Source: Ascaphus truei
Lineage: Eukaryota; Chordata; Amphibia; Anura; Ascaphidae
DNA: 64,000 nt
Assembly: GCA_036426205.1 (NCBI GenBank)
Contig: CM071579.1
Span: 14,439,122-14,503,121, forward strand
Reading direction: 5' to 3'
In this document: in pieces, positions 32,277-42,634 of the stretch
Layout: the number at the start of each line of letters is the position of its first letter
How positions within the stretch are numbered: position 1 is the first letter of the stretch
Notes under the pieces: generated by a model
Database searches by the model: none
The model's input: the letters and a program-made list of their open reading frames with translations, nothing else
What the model was told of the DNA's origin: nothing
Made by a program: the position numbers and the translations under genes

Positions 32277-32757
32277 CCGTAGAGCCATGCAGGGTGTAGG
32301 AAATACCCCAGACTGAAATGTGGGATACAGATATTAAATCTCATGCTAAACCCTTGTATTCCCACGGGATATACAAGAGACATTTGAAAACTTGCCGATT
32401 TGCTTCGCAATTTCATTCACGTTATGTGGACAAAAATGAGCAATGAAACTCCATGTCATTTTAACTCTGCTTTCTATATTGTTAAGTCATTTGGGGTTAA
32501 GGTTAAGTGCAGGGTTTCCTATTTAATGATTAACCATGAAATGTATTAACTGTTTGAGTTTGACGGCAGAATATTATCTTATCATTGCCATGATTGCATA
32601 CACATATTCATTGCTACTGGGAGCTGCTAATGTCTGTCTCCCTGCTCTAATGTTCTAATATATCACAGGAAGCTCCTTGCATCTTATTTCGCAGGAGTTC
32701 ACGAGTAATACCAGCGGCAGCCGCTCCCCACATCACCCCTATCTCATTCACCTAATG
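32277..32757. other. No gene recognised
   Basis: AT-rich unique sequence between two MITEs. Confidence 0.6.
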
Positions 32758-32968
32758 CAGGGGTGCTCAGCTCCATTCCTCAAGTGTCCCCCAATGGGTC
32801 AGGGTTTCAGAATGTCCCTGCTTCAGCACAGTTGGCTCAATCATTCTCTGCTTCAGCACAGGTCGCTCAATCAGAGGCTCAGTCTTTGGGCCACCTGAGC
32901 TGAAGCTGGGATATCCTGAATACCTGACCTATTGGGGACATTTTGAGGACTGGAGTTGAGTCCCTGTG
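32758..32968. mobile_element. hAT-type palindromic MITE with imperfect 8-bp duplication
   Basis: Starts CAGGGGTGCTCAGCTCCAT and ends TGAGGACTGGAGTTGAGT then CCCTGTG. Flanks ACCTAATG and CCCTAATA match at six of eight positions, consistent with an aged hAT target duplication. The CTGCTTCAGCACAG block is duplicated internally. Confidence 0.85.
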
Positions 32969-33432
32969 CCCTAATATAAACTAATTTTCTATTGCACTAT
33001 AGTTGAGTAATACTTAATTGTTCCCTTCTCTTTTTTATCCCCCTTTTTAAGACTGTTATATAGCCCAGTGCTCTACAAATGCGCATCCGTGTGACGCACA
33101 AAAGGCCTTAGAATATGAATATGCAGTATAAATACAGGTTGTTATATACAGGCAAAGCGTCACTTGGGGTGAAACGCGTGGGAGTTTTTTTTTCTAGTGC
33201 GCTACTCATCAACATGTCCTGAATAAAGATTGTGTATTTTTATATATTGATTGATTTCCCTTGAGATCCGTTGCCCACGACGACATTATTGCTAAATGCG
33301 CGCCGACGCATGTACTTGGCCCGGATAGATTGGAGGGGGGGGGGGGGAGTACGCGCTATAGAACACACTGCGACCGCAGCCTAAAGTGAAGCCGACTCTA
33401 CTACACATGACAAACTCTCAGCATTGTGACTG
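32969..33432. other. PLE-terminal remnant and G run, no gene
   Basis: 33150-33200 contains GCGTCACTTGGGGTGAAACGCG, a decayed hammerhead-like core, followed by TAGTGCGCTACTCATC and a TAAAGATTG motif resembling PLE termini. A run of 14 G residues sits at about 33335-33348. No coding frame. Confidence 0.45.
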
Positions 33433-33653
33433 GTGCGGGAGACTGGCAGCGCGGGAGACTGGCAGCGCGGGAGACTGGCAGCGCGGGAGACTGGCAGCGC
33501 AGGAGACTGGCAGCGCGGGAGACTGGCAGCGCGGGAGACTGGCAGCTCGGGAGACTGGCAGCGCGGGAGACTTGCAGTGCTGGAGACTGGCAGCGCGGGA
33601 GACTGGCAGCTCGGGAGACTGGTAGAGCGGGAGACTGGCAGGGCTGGAAGACT
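33433..33653 (+). repeat. 16-bp minisatellite, about 14 copies
   Basis: Unit GACTGGCAGCGCGGGA, nearly perfect, with a few copies varying (GCTC, GCAG, TGCTG). Because 16 is not a multiple of three, all three frames stay open on both strands and give overlapping repetitive frames, none of them a gene. Confidence 0.95.
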
Positions 33654-34362
33654 CCAGTTCTCCCAAATTTCTAACCACAACCCTGGAAGTTTAGAGATCA
33701 GCCGGGAAACCCAGCAGCGTCGGGTTTTTCAGAACTCACCAGAAAAAGATAATTGCTAAAAAAACAAAGAAAAGTAACATGTGGAACAATTATCACATTG
33801 CGTGAGGAAAACAGGCCTGCGTAAAGGATTTAGTTCCAACCCGCCCAACCTGGGCGGTATCTAGGGTGCACTGGGGTAATTGGTAATTGATAGCGACACC
33901 AAAAGAGATGTGGTTCTCTCCACAGAAAGAGGGAAACTTGAAACCCCAGTTACGTGCACTCTCCAAATACCTAACAATGGGGATTGGGTAATACAGAAAT
34001 GTCATTGGTGAGCGTGACTAGCACAGGGAAACCTGATCGTAAGTGTAACTGGTAACCCCCAAACAGGTAGTGATAAGTAATCTGATATATGATAAAAACT
34101 TGGCTTTATTTTTACAAACAATATAAAATAATGGAGGTAAGTGAAATCACCGGACAGTTGGTGATAGTAAAACCACCAAAGAATGATACTGTAGGCAGGT
34201 TCTGACAAAGGCAAATTCCGAGTACAAACCCAAACCTATGAATAACAGGCCTAAACCTGCAGCAATGGGACAAGGGGTGTACTCGGTGACGAGTTGAGCG
34301 CAAGAGTACAGTAAATAGCCTCAACTTCAGCCATTGCCCTAGTTGAACCTTTTTGAGGTGTT
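33654..34362. other. No gene recognised
   Basis: Non-coding. The last 150 bp approach the hammerhead-like motif and may be PLE-terminal DNA. Confidence 0.5.
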
Positions 34363-34401
34363 TGGTCTGAAGAAGGGACTGCTTGTCCTGAAACGTTACT
34401 A
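34363..34401 (+). ncRNA. Hammerhead-ribozyme-like motif
   Basis: TGGT (stem I), CTGAAGA core, stem II GGGAC-TGCTT-GTCCT (five pairs, one G-U), GAAAC core, a minimal stem III (AC-GT), cleavage-position T, then ACTA closing stem I with one G-U pair. It has the best stem II of the four motifs. No PLE coding sequence is nearby, so it is probably from a solitary terminal repeat. Confidence 0.65.
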
Positions 34402-35077
34402 TTGTTAGCTCTGATGCATCAATACATTTGAAATCATTTGATTCCACTACAATTTGTGTGCCTCTTCCTTTCTCCTATCTTCCTAGTTGAACAGAAGTGG
34501 GGGGTGGAGGGAAGATGATAGATACAGAACCTGTTGAGCATTGTACAATACTCACCGCAACTGGTGCTCCAGGATAAATGCAGAGTAAGGGTACTCAGGA
34601 GGCACAGTACAAGGGTCTACTTAGTGTCCATAATAAGGGCAATGAAACTAGCAACAGACGAGCAAATTGGAGAACCCACAGCGTGCTGCATGATCGCCAC
34701 CTCTTCTTGCTTTTTATACCCCTCCTGTTGGAGCCATCCTGTCTGATTTTTCCGGGCAATAGGAGGAGGTTTAGCAAAGCTTAGACTTCATACAGTCTCT
34801 TTACTTGCAGAGCAGCCATGTCAGGGACAGTACAACGTGACTTGTCCATGAGAAGAGATTCAGAAGACCAACATACCGATACCCTCACTCTTCCACCACA
34901 ATATGTGACTCACTGGAAGAGCAGCCAGGAAATCTCAACCACACCAGTCACATCTGGTCATCCTCACCATCACCGTCCCCACGAGCCCCACCATCACCAT
35001 CCCCACCATCACCAGCCCCACCATCATCATCCCCACAATCACAACCTTCTGTTTGCAATCTCCTGCTTCCTCTTCTC
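34402..35077. other. No gene; CAC/CAT-rich tract at 34963-35040
   Basis: Mostly unique DNA. At 34963-35040 the motif CATCACCATCCCCAC repeats about five times with variation and gives a His/Pro-rich frame, which is an artefact. Confidence 0.6.
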
Positions 35078-35131
35078 AGATTGTACACTCTTACGAGCAG
35101 AGACCTCGCTACCTTTTTGTATCAGCATGTG
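35078..35131 (+). mobile_element. Retroposon (SINE-like), left part, split by the Gypsy element
   Basis: ATTGTACACTCTTACGAGCA and the following bases resemble the head of the retroposon at 31649 (TGTAAGCTCCTCGGGGCAGG). The continuation is found after the Gypsy element, from 48076 (TTATCTTGGTAATGTTGTAC). The Gypsy target duplication ATGTG joins the two halves. Confidence 0.5.
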
Positions 35132-35912
35132 TGTAAGGGATCGGGGGACACGCGCCTTACAGCGGGTCCCCGTCACCCCAGCTCCCAGTACTGTCGCTCA
35201 TCCCAGGCCCCCTCCCCGCCAGCTCCTTACCCGCTCCGGTCAGGCGCCGCTCCGCTCCAACGCGGCAAACGACGCCTCCGCCCACACGCTGCCGGGGCGC
35301 ACGCGGGAGTGTTACAGGGCGCGCGCACACCCGTCCTCTTCTACACTCCTCCTGCAGCCTTGGCTCCACCTCCCATCACCTGGAGGCTATTCCCACTAGG
35401 GAACACCACACCAGGCATCTAAACCTATCCCTGGGACTGCTCAGTCAAGCTCCTGCTCAACCTCTTGCTCCCATTGGTTCTCCAACATTTATAGTTCCTG
35501 TCTGCCCTCTCCTTCCTCGCTCTGCATAGTTTTCCTGTGGCTCTTGTAGTATGGAGGTCTATGCCTGGCTCTCTTTTGTGTTGCAGCTCTCGGTCCAGTC
35601 CCAGCCCTCGTTTTATACCCTTGGATTTGATCTCAGCTCTCGTTAGACTTCGTGTACCTCGCTACTCCCTGGACTCGGCTTTGGACCTCACTACGCTGCT
35701 CTCTCCTGCCCTTGACCTACGGCTTTCGGATCTCTACCTTCGGACCTCTGGCGCCCCGGACACGGCAAGTATCAGGCTAACCCTTTCTCACCAGACTCGG
35801 CAACGCATCTTACCACACTCCGGGCATGCCCTCACTGCTGTGGGTGCGTGTTATACCCTTACCCACCTCAGTACTGGGGACTGGCCAGGTCTGCGGGCAT
35901 TCAAGCGTTACA
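35132..35912 (+). repeat. 5' LTR of the Gypsy element
   Basis: Begins TGTAAGGGATCGGGGGACAC and ends ..CAAGCGTTACA, with short inverted TGTAA/TTACA ends. It aligns along its length to 47330-48070, and carries about 40 bp (CTCGGCTTTGGACCTCACTA and following, near 35672-35712) that the 3' copy lacks. Confidence 0.95.
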
Positions 35913-35914
35913 TT

Positions 35915-36824
35915 ATGCAGAGCCCACCAAATGCAGACTCCCCTGAGGTGGGCCAAGGTGTGTCCATGGAACACTGGCAAATCCTGAGCGATCAAGTAAC
36001 GGCCGTAGCACAGCAGCTTTCAAACCTCTCCCTGCAGGACCTGCCAGCTGCACCGTTCCCTCCTGCCCCAGTACCTATGGGCATCTCGGAGCCACGTATT
36101 CCACCACCCAACCGGTATGCCGGAGATCCCCTTACTTGCCGGAGATTCCTGAATCAATGTGACGTCCAGTTCGAGATGTCCCCGTCTCGGTTTCCCACAG
36201 ATCGCTCCAAGGTGGCCTATATCTACGCCCTGCTGACGGGCGATGCTCTCGCTTGGGCTTCGCCTCTCTGGGAACACAGATCAGAAATAACGCAGGATTT
36301 CCCCAGATTTCGGCGAGAATTCCAGCAAGTCTTTGATACGCCAGCGCCTAGGGATAATGCCGCTTCTTCCTTGTTTCATCTCTCCCAGGGTTGCAGGTCG
36401 GCTGCAAGGTATGCGGTGGAGTTCCGCACAATCGCTGCGGAGACTCAGTGGAATGATGAGGCCCTTTCCGTGGCATACTGGCAGGGATTGTCCAAATCCC
36501 TCAAGGACGATCTGGCAGCTCATGCTCGTCCCTCTTCTTTGGGGGATCTCATCACCCTCAGCATCCGGGTGGACCAGCGCATTCAAGAGAGACGCCAGGA
36601 GCGCCAGCGTCCCCGATTTATGCCACCCACGGCTGCTTCTCCTAGGTCTCCTCCCTTGGCCCTTCCAGCATTGGACGCCCCTGAGCCGATGCAGATCGGT
36701 AGTCAACAGCTCCGGACCGCTGAAAGAACACGCCGCTGAAATGAGGGCCTCTGCTTCTACTGTGATTCCCCGCATCACCAAGTACGTCACTGCCACCTGA
36801 GACCGGGAAACGAGAACGCCCAGT
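35915..36824 (+). pseudogene. gag: gag of the Gypsy element
   Basis: An ATG three bases past the LTR opens a frame of 274 codons to a TGA at 36737-36739. The same frame then continues into a CCHC zinc knuckle (CFYCDSPHHQVRHC, spacing C-X2-C-X4-H-X4-C, about 36752-36793) before a TAA at 36823. The central part (about residues 65-185) has the Trp- and Leu-rich pattern of Ty3/Gypsy capsid proteins (YALLTGDALAWA, FRREFQQVF, YAVEFRTIAAETQWN). Gag forms the particle and the knuckle binds RNA. The internal TGA removes the knuckle, so this copy is broken. Frames starting further upstream run into the LTR and are not meaningful. Confidence 0.9.
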
Positions 36825-37425
36825 AAAATTTGAGGGGCTTTTACTGGGTACCATCTCTCCTTGCCCCTCTCCTTCCAAAGAGCTCCCGAAGAGAATTCTT
36901 TTGCCTATAACCCTCGAGGGTCCCTATGTCCGGGTAGCAGTCGCAGCATTCATCGACTTCGGGTCTGGTGGCAACTTCCTGGATCACGACTATGCCTGCA
37001 ACAACCAAATCCCGTTAGTCAAGAAGAGGGTACCCATCGGCCTTGAGGCTATTGACGGCCGACCTCTCCAACCAGCGTTCATTATCTGGGAATCTGTTCC
37101 CCTCACACTCACCACCGTGGACGGTCACACCGAGGTCATCATCTTCGATGTCTTCCACTCACCCACAGTCCAGGTCATTCTGGGATTGCCGTGGCTCCAG
37201 CTTCACAATCCGCATGTCGATTGGACGGACGAATTGCCAATCCAGTGGGGTCCTACCATGAAGGAGGCTGTCATACCCCCCGTAACCATGCTTGCTGGCC
37301 TCGACACTTGGTTACCACCTCTCTCCACCCTTCCAGAAGTATACCGGGATTTCTTGGATGTCTTCAACAAGACCCAGGCTGAGGTTCTGCCGCCTCATCA
37401 TTCATATGACTGCCCCATAGAATGA
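36820..37425 (+). pseudogene. pol: Gypsy pol, protease region
   Basis: This frame lies one step back from gag and overlaps its end. It contains the aspartic-protease-like motif DFGSGGNF (about 36958-36981), where most Gypsy elements have a D-S-G or D-T-G triad, so the active-site Ser/Thr appears to be Phe here. VILGLPWLQLHNP (about 37174-37212) is the second conserved protease block. The frame ends at a TGA (37423-37425) just after CPIE, where pol normally continues into RT. A 27-bp direct duplication (CATCCAGGAGAACCTCAAGA and following) lies at 37488-37541. Confidence 0.85.
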
Positions 37426-37510
37426 ATTCCTGGAGCCACACTCCTAAGTCTAAATCGTATCCCCTCTCCGTGCCTGAGACCGAGGCATCCAGGAGAACCT
37501 CAAGAGAGGT

Positions 37511-38890
37511 TACATCCAGGAGAACCTCAAGAGAGGCTTTATTCAGAACTCCACTTCCCCGGCCGGGGCAGGGTTCTTCTTCATGAAGAAAAAGGATGGT
37601 TCCTTAAGACCCTGTATCGACTATCGTGAGTTTAACAAAATCACAGTTAAAAACCGGTACCCCCTTCCCCTAATTTCGGAACTCTTTGACCGGCTCCAAG
37701 GAGCCTCTGTATTCTCCGAACTTGACCTGAGAGGAGCTTACAATCTAATTCGAATATGGGAGGGTGAGGAGTGGAAGACAGCATTCAACACACGCACGGG
37801 CCATTATGAATATCTCGTGATGCCGTTTGGCCTCTGCAACGCCCCAGCTGTCTTCCAAGAATTTATGAATGACATCTTCCGGGACATTTTGGATAATTTC
37901 ATCATAGTATACCTAGACGACATCCTCATTTTCTCCAGAAACCTTTAGGAGCACATACATCATACCAGGGTGGCCCTCGCTCGGCTTCGCGCAAATAGCC
38001 TCTACGCGAAGATGGAGAAATGTCTCTTCCACCGATCATCCACAGCCTTCCTAGGCTATTTAATTTCCGACAAAGGCTTCACCATGGATCCTGAGAAATT
38101 GAAGGCTGTTCTAGACTGGCCGTTACCGAATTCCCTAAAAGCCGTCCAGCGTTTCCTTGGGTTCTCAAACTACTATCGGAAATGTATCCGTAATTTTTCC
38201 ACTATTGCTCTGCCCATTACCGCTCTTACCAAGAAAGGGGCTGACCCATCAGCATGCTCCCCTGACGCCATCAAAGCCTTCGAGTTCCTCAAAATAGCCT
38301 TCGTCTCCGCCCCCATCCTTCGTCACCCGGACACATCTCTTTCCTTCACCCTTGAAGTTGACGCTTCCGATGTTGGAGCTAGGGCAGTACTCTCGCAAAG
38401 GTCCTCACCTCAAGAAAAATTCCATCCTTGTGGTTACTTTTCAAGGAAATTCTCTTCGGCCGAGAGAAATTATGATGTCGGGAACCGAGAACTCTTGGCA
38501 ATCAAGTTAGCCTTGCAAGAATGGCAACACCTCCTCGAGGGTACCAAAGAGCCTGTGGCAATTCTCACTGATCGCAAAAATTAATTGTACATTGAGGGGG
38601 CTCGTCGTCTGGGTTCCCGTTAAGCACGTTGGGCACTTTTTTCTCCCGATTTCAATTACACGAGTTCGTATATTCCTGGTACCAAGAATATTAAGGCCGA
38701 CGCACTTTCTCGCCAGTTCTCTACTGAGGAAGGATCTAATGAACCTTCGGAGACCATTCTGCCTGCCAAATACATCATTTCTGCCAATACTTTTGATAAC
38801 CTGGATGAGATCACCAAAGCGCAGGCTCATATCCCTAGGAGAATAAAGGTGCCAGAAGGACGTCTGTACGCTCCACGTTTTCACCACAAG
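37511..38890 (+). pseudogene. pol: Gypsy pol, reverse transcriptase and RNase H
   Basis: RT blocks in order: [15 protein letters not shown] (about 37592-37636), [11 protein letters not shown] (about 37712-37744, catalytic Asp), the [11 protein letters not shown] block (about 37816) and the active-site YLDDIL (about 37909-37926). A TAG at 37946-37948 interrupts the frame, which then continues in phase through LGYLISDKGF and FLGFSNYYRK into RNase H (FTLEVDASDVGA, NYDVGNRELLAIK). RNase H is frameshifted after TDRKN near 38580, and its end (PGTKNIKADALSRQF) is in another frame (about 38675-38720). The nested element begins at 38896. These enzymes copy the RNA genome into DNA. Confidence 0.93.
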
Positions 38891-38895
38891 ATCCT

Positions 38896-41024
38896 TGTGA
38901 CGGTAACTTTGTGACAGGCTATTAATAATTCACACAAAAAATATAACTGGGTTGAACTGAACGAGGCTTAGATATGATAAAATATAATTTATTCCTTGAA
39001 AAAGGTGAACACACGAGATTATAAAAATAACAGACAAAATATGACACTTACTTAAGATGGAATGATGAAATAGTCAGAAATCGTGACTAGCAGTTGGATT
39101 TCCCAAAACAAACTGTTTTTAAATACTGACAAGACTGTAACAATGGTATTTGGGACCAAGACTAAATTTGTAAAGCTTCCAGTGACTGAGCTCCTGATTA
39201 GAACCAACGCTAACACCACCCTAACACCTGTCACTAGTTTTAAATACCTGGGCTTATGGTTTGACTCCCACTTAACATTCAGGATGCACATTGATACCCT
39301 GACAACCAAGACCTATGCCAAACTAGGGGTACTTTACAGGAACAAATCCTCCCTAAGTCTCCTGGTCAGAAAGCGTATTGCACAGCAGATGCTAATGCCA
39401 ATTATTGACTATGGAGACATATATGGCTCGGCTCCTCAAACCCACCTTAGCAAACTTGACACCCTCTACAATTCAATTTGTTGTTTTGTTCTCCAATGCA
39501 ACTACAACACACATCACTGCGAAATGCTCAAAGAACTAGATTGGTCATCACTAGAGTCTAGGCGCAAAGTTCACCTTTCCTGTCTCACCCTCAAATACTT
39601 TCTGGGCAAGCTACCCAGCTACCTGAACAAGCTCCTCACCCCTACCACATGCAGCACCTATCACCTGAGATCAGACTCCAAAAGACTATTCATGGTCCCA
39701 AGGCTCAACAAAGTATCCGGACGTTCCTCCTTCTCCTTCCGTGCACCCCAAAACTGGAACAACCTACCAGAGACTCTCATATCCACCACCAGCTTAAGTT
39801 CTTTCAAATCTAAGGCTGTCTCACACTTTAATCTGGCCTGTAACTGTTTCATACGCTCATAATATATATTTTCTTTAACTGTGCACGCAATGTCTTGTAT
39901 ATAATGTATACCTTGTTCATTTATGTAACTGTACTTGTAACCATGTATTATTTGTTTTACTCTGTGCCCAGGACATACTTGAAAACGAGAGGTAACTCTC
40001 AATGTATTACTTCCTGGTAAAATATTTTATAAATAAATAAATAATACAGCAATCTTGAAAATCACCAAGACACGAAAGACAATAGCCATAGGCTGAGCCT
40101 GGTTCTTATACAATTATTTCCCATTGAACACAACCTAAACCCAGCCCCTCTCATTACTCAGTGGTGAGGTTGACAGTTTTCCCCAGAGTAAAACTCCTCC
40201 CACACAATGACGTTTAAAAAATGCTTTTCCTATCTAAATAACTTCAAAACTTCAGTTCAGTGATACTTACTGGCACGCAAGCATATTAATACATTCCGGC
40301 ACGCATGACACTCCCAATAAGACTAAATATTACCGTGTAATACTAAAATTAAGAGAGATATTAATATATGTCTCTTAGTACCTGCTAGACATCATGTGTC
40401 TGTAATCCTTATGTGCGAATCAGTCCCACGAATACACATATGTAGCTTTTAGCACGTTCAGCCGAGGACATCTCATAATATTCTTATATTTAATAAGGTC
40501 ACTCATTCTGATATCTCCTTGGGTAACCGCACCCCTGGCCCCCATAACCCCTTGTCAATAAATCCTTTGAAGCAGGGACTCGTGTGTAAAGAACATTTGT
40601 CACAGGTGCTAGATTTCACACCCAATGCTCCAGACATGGGCCTAGCTGTCTCTACCAGCAATATACCCTTGGTCTGCCAATTAGGTATTAACATACTGTA
40701 CACTACACCCCCTCTGTACTTTTCACACCCAACTTCAATCAAGCCTTTTGAAGCCCAGATATTTCTGAAAATGCACCACACATATTGTATTTTCCTAAAC
40801 TGTAGCTCATTAACCCTTTAAGCCCCAGTGTGTGTGTGGTGCAGACACTGGCACAGAAACAATACATTTATACAGGGGAATAAACAGTTGGATGGCTGAA
40901 GCAAGGCAAAAACACATTACTGGACCCCAGTCCAGTTAACCCCTTGCTTCCCAGGTGAGAGTAGAGGGTGGCCAAATGGGGTGTAACCCCTTTAATCCCG
41001 GGCCAAATCCTCTCTATCATGACA
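38896..41024 (-). repeat. LTR of the nested element (3' LTR in element sense), split by a LINE
   Basis: Plus-strand start TGTGACGGTAACTTTG, end CTCTCTATCATGACA. It aligns to 44861-46045 except for 949 bp of LINE (39096-40044) inserted after ..TAGCAGTT. LTR-only length is about 1180 bp. Differences from the other LTR are scattered, a few percent by eye. Confidence 0.93.
39096..40044 (+). mobile_element. 5'-truncated CR1/Rex-like LINE, RT C-terminus and 3' tail
   Basis: An open frame of about 255 codons to a stop at 39860-39862 encodes the C-terminal part of a non-LTR RT. It includes a LFLNTDKTVTMVFG stretch like the palm-to-thumb region and a YLGLWFDSHLTF block. The C-terminal domain ends in RAPQNWNNLPETL, typical of CR1/L2/Rex-type LINEs. 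A 3' UTR and a tail of repeated AATA follow. No endonuclease or RT active site remains. Two bases (CA) of the host LTR are lost and no target duplication is seen, which is common for this group. A sister copy lies at 52205-52617. The frame is intact in this piece, suggesting a recent insertion. Confidence 0.85.
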
Positions 41025-41413
41025 CCTCCCCTGCTCAATGGGTGCCTGGTGCCCCAGCTGCCTCCCCTGGCACTGGGACACCATTGGCATCCTTGAAGCA
41101 CTCCATAAGTCCTGAGGGGTTGGCCTGGCAAAATGGTCGTCCAGCATTGTCCAGTACATTGTCCTGGCCACAGTGGACAGTTAAGTCCAGATCCTGCTGA
41201 GCAGAGCTCCACCGTGGCCGCCGGGCATTCTCCTTTGCCACCCTCTGCCCCCCACCTAGTGCCTGGTGAACCAAGTCCATTGTGAAGGGGCATCTCTGCA
41301 GACCAGGCTGTATACTGCCCAGAGACTGGCATGTCTCTGCACCAGCGAGAGACAAGCTATCAAGCACAGACCGTCGCTTTCCTGTCAACCAAGTCTGGGA
41401 AAGTGCTATGTCA

Positions 41414-42634
41414 CTATCCAGTAGGGACCCTACCTGCCCTGGCCCTGTGCCCACCTGTAGCTGCTCCGCTATACCCTTGTCTCAACCTCCCTGGCTCTAG
41501 GGCAGTCCCCACCCCGAGTGGCATCATTTCTGGAATCCAGAAACCATCTGGGGTGCTGACTCCTACCCTCTCCTGTGCCCCCTGGGACAAGGCAATCTCC
41601 CAGTGTCCTGTACTGGGGTCCCAGGTACCCAGGTGCGTTGCCCTTGCCCTCTCAAAACTGAAGGCCAGGAAACATTCACCTGCTACCACCACTGCTGCTA
41701 GGGCCAGCATCACTCCTCTCCACTTCACTGTGCTGCCCTTCCTCCCTGTAGCTACCCTTGGCTGCCCTGGGGACAGAACCCTCTGCTGTACCCCCCTAGC
41801 CCTGGCTACTGCTCCTGGCTGCCTGCCTACCCACAGTCCTACCTCTGGGAACCCTGGGGGATCTGTCAGGTGGGTCACTCCTGGCAAGTCAGAACAAGGG
41901 ACCTCCTGCCTATCTAGCTCATCCCTAGCTTCTGCCAGCTGCCTGACACCCCACTGACCTCCTATCTCCCCCTGCTCCACAGTGTCTCCCTGCCTAGCCT
42001 CCCCTAGGCCCAGCACCTCAGCCCCTGCTGATGACTCCTGCTGCTTACCTCCCTGCAACCCACCTGCACTCCTCTCCCCCCTGGGCAATCCTAACCCAGA
42101 CACTGGAACTACCTGAGTGCACCTACCTCCCTGACCTTGTCTCCCCCTTACCAGGGATGAGCTCAGGGGCACCTCTCCAGATGCAACCATCTTAGCTCTT
42201 GGCTGGCAGGTTTCCCTGGGGTGGCACAAGCTTGCCACTGCCCATGATACCCCCAGCCCATAGCCAGGCTGCAACAGGCGGTTGCTGATCTGAGAAACCC
42301 CCTGAGGCTCTGCCAGGGTAATGGGGAACTTTAGCTGCCATACCTGCTGCTTTCCCTCCCCGGCTACCACTAGCCCTTCTTTTCCCACTGAGATCTGATG
42401 CTGGCTACCTACCTGCAGCCTTCCCTCACTCCGCTTCTCCCTAGCTAATCCTAACCTGGATCCCAGGGACACCTGAGTGAGGCCATCTCCCTGACACTGC
42501 CTCCCCATTACCGGGGATGAGTTCAGGGTTGCTGGTGCAGATGCACCCACCTTAGCTCCTGGCTGGTAGGTGATCCTGGGGTGGTCTAACTGTGGTACTG
42601 CCCCGGATACCTCCAGCCCATAGCAAGGCTGCAA
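41414..42634 (-). CDS. Unrecognised repetitive ORF in the nested LTR element
   Basis: About 406 codons open on the minus strand (element sense). There is no clear ATG; the listed end is a TTG codon and the frame stays open back to a TAG near 42703. Residues 2-121 and 122-240 are two tandem repeats of about 120 residues (QP.YGL.VS.AV, HPR.T.QP.AK, GRQ.QG, LGL.R..RS.G.LQ). A third partial repeat continues upstream in a shifted frame (about 42560-42760). Near residue 306-327 is one hydrophobic stretch (GVMLALAAVVVAGECFLAFSF) that could span a membrane. No family recognised. Matching orientation and repeats at both DNA and protein level suggest it may once have encoded a protein, but a GC-rich non-coding repeat could also give such a frame. 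Confidence 0.35.
   Translation of the reverse strand: MQPCYGLEVSGAVPQLDHPRITYQPGAKVGASAPATLNSSPVMGRQCQGDGLTQVSLGSRLGLAREKRSEGRLQVGSQHQISVGKEGLVVAGEGKQQVWQLKFPITLAEPQGVSQISNRLLQPGYGLGVSWAVASLCHPRETCQPRAKMVASGEVPLSSSLVRGRQGQGGRCTQVVPVSGLGLPRGERSAGGLQGGKQQESSAGAEVLGLGEARQGDTVEQGEIGGQWGVRQLAEARDELDRQEVPCSDLPGVTHLTDPPGFPEVGLWVGRQPGAVARARGVQQRVLSPGQPRVATGRKGSTVKWRGVMLALAAVVVAGECFLAFSFERARATHLGTWDPSTGHWEIALSQGAQERVGVSTPDGFWIPEMMPLGVGTALEPGRLRQGYSGAATGGHRARAGRVPTG

Noticed and set aside
33381..33759. Overlapping repetitive frames on both strands
   Set aside because: 16-bp minisatellite open in every phase.
35537..35914. Upstream extension of the gag frame
   Set aside because: Runs back into the LTR from a GTG codon. 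The ATG at 35915 just after the LTR is the sensible start.
39083..39862. Host gene of about 260 codons
   Set aside because: The product is the C-terminal part of a CR1/Rex-like LINE RT. A second copy of its 3' end with a poly-A tail lies at 52205-52617, and the empty site is visible in the sister LTR.
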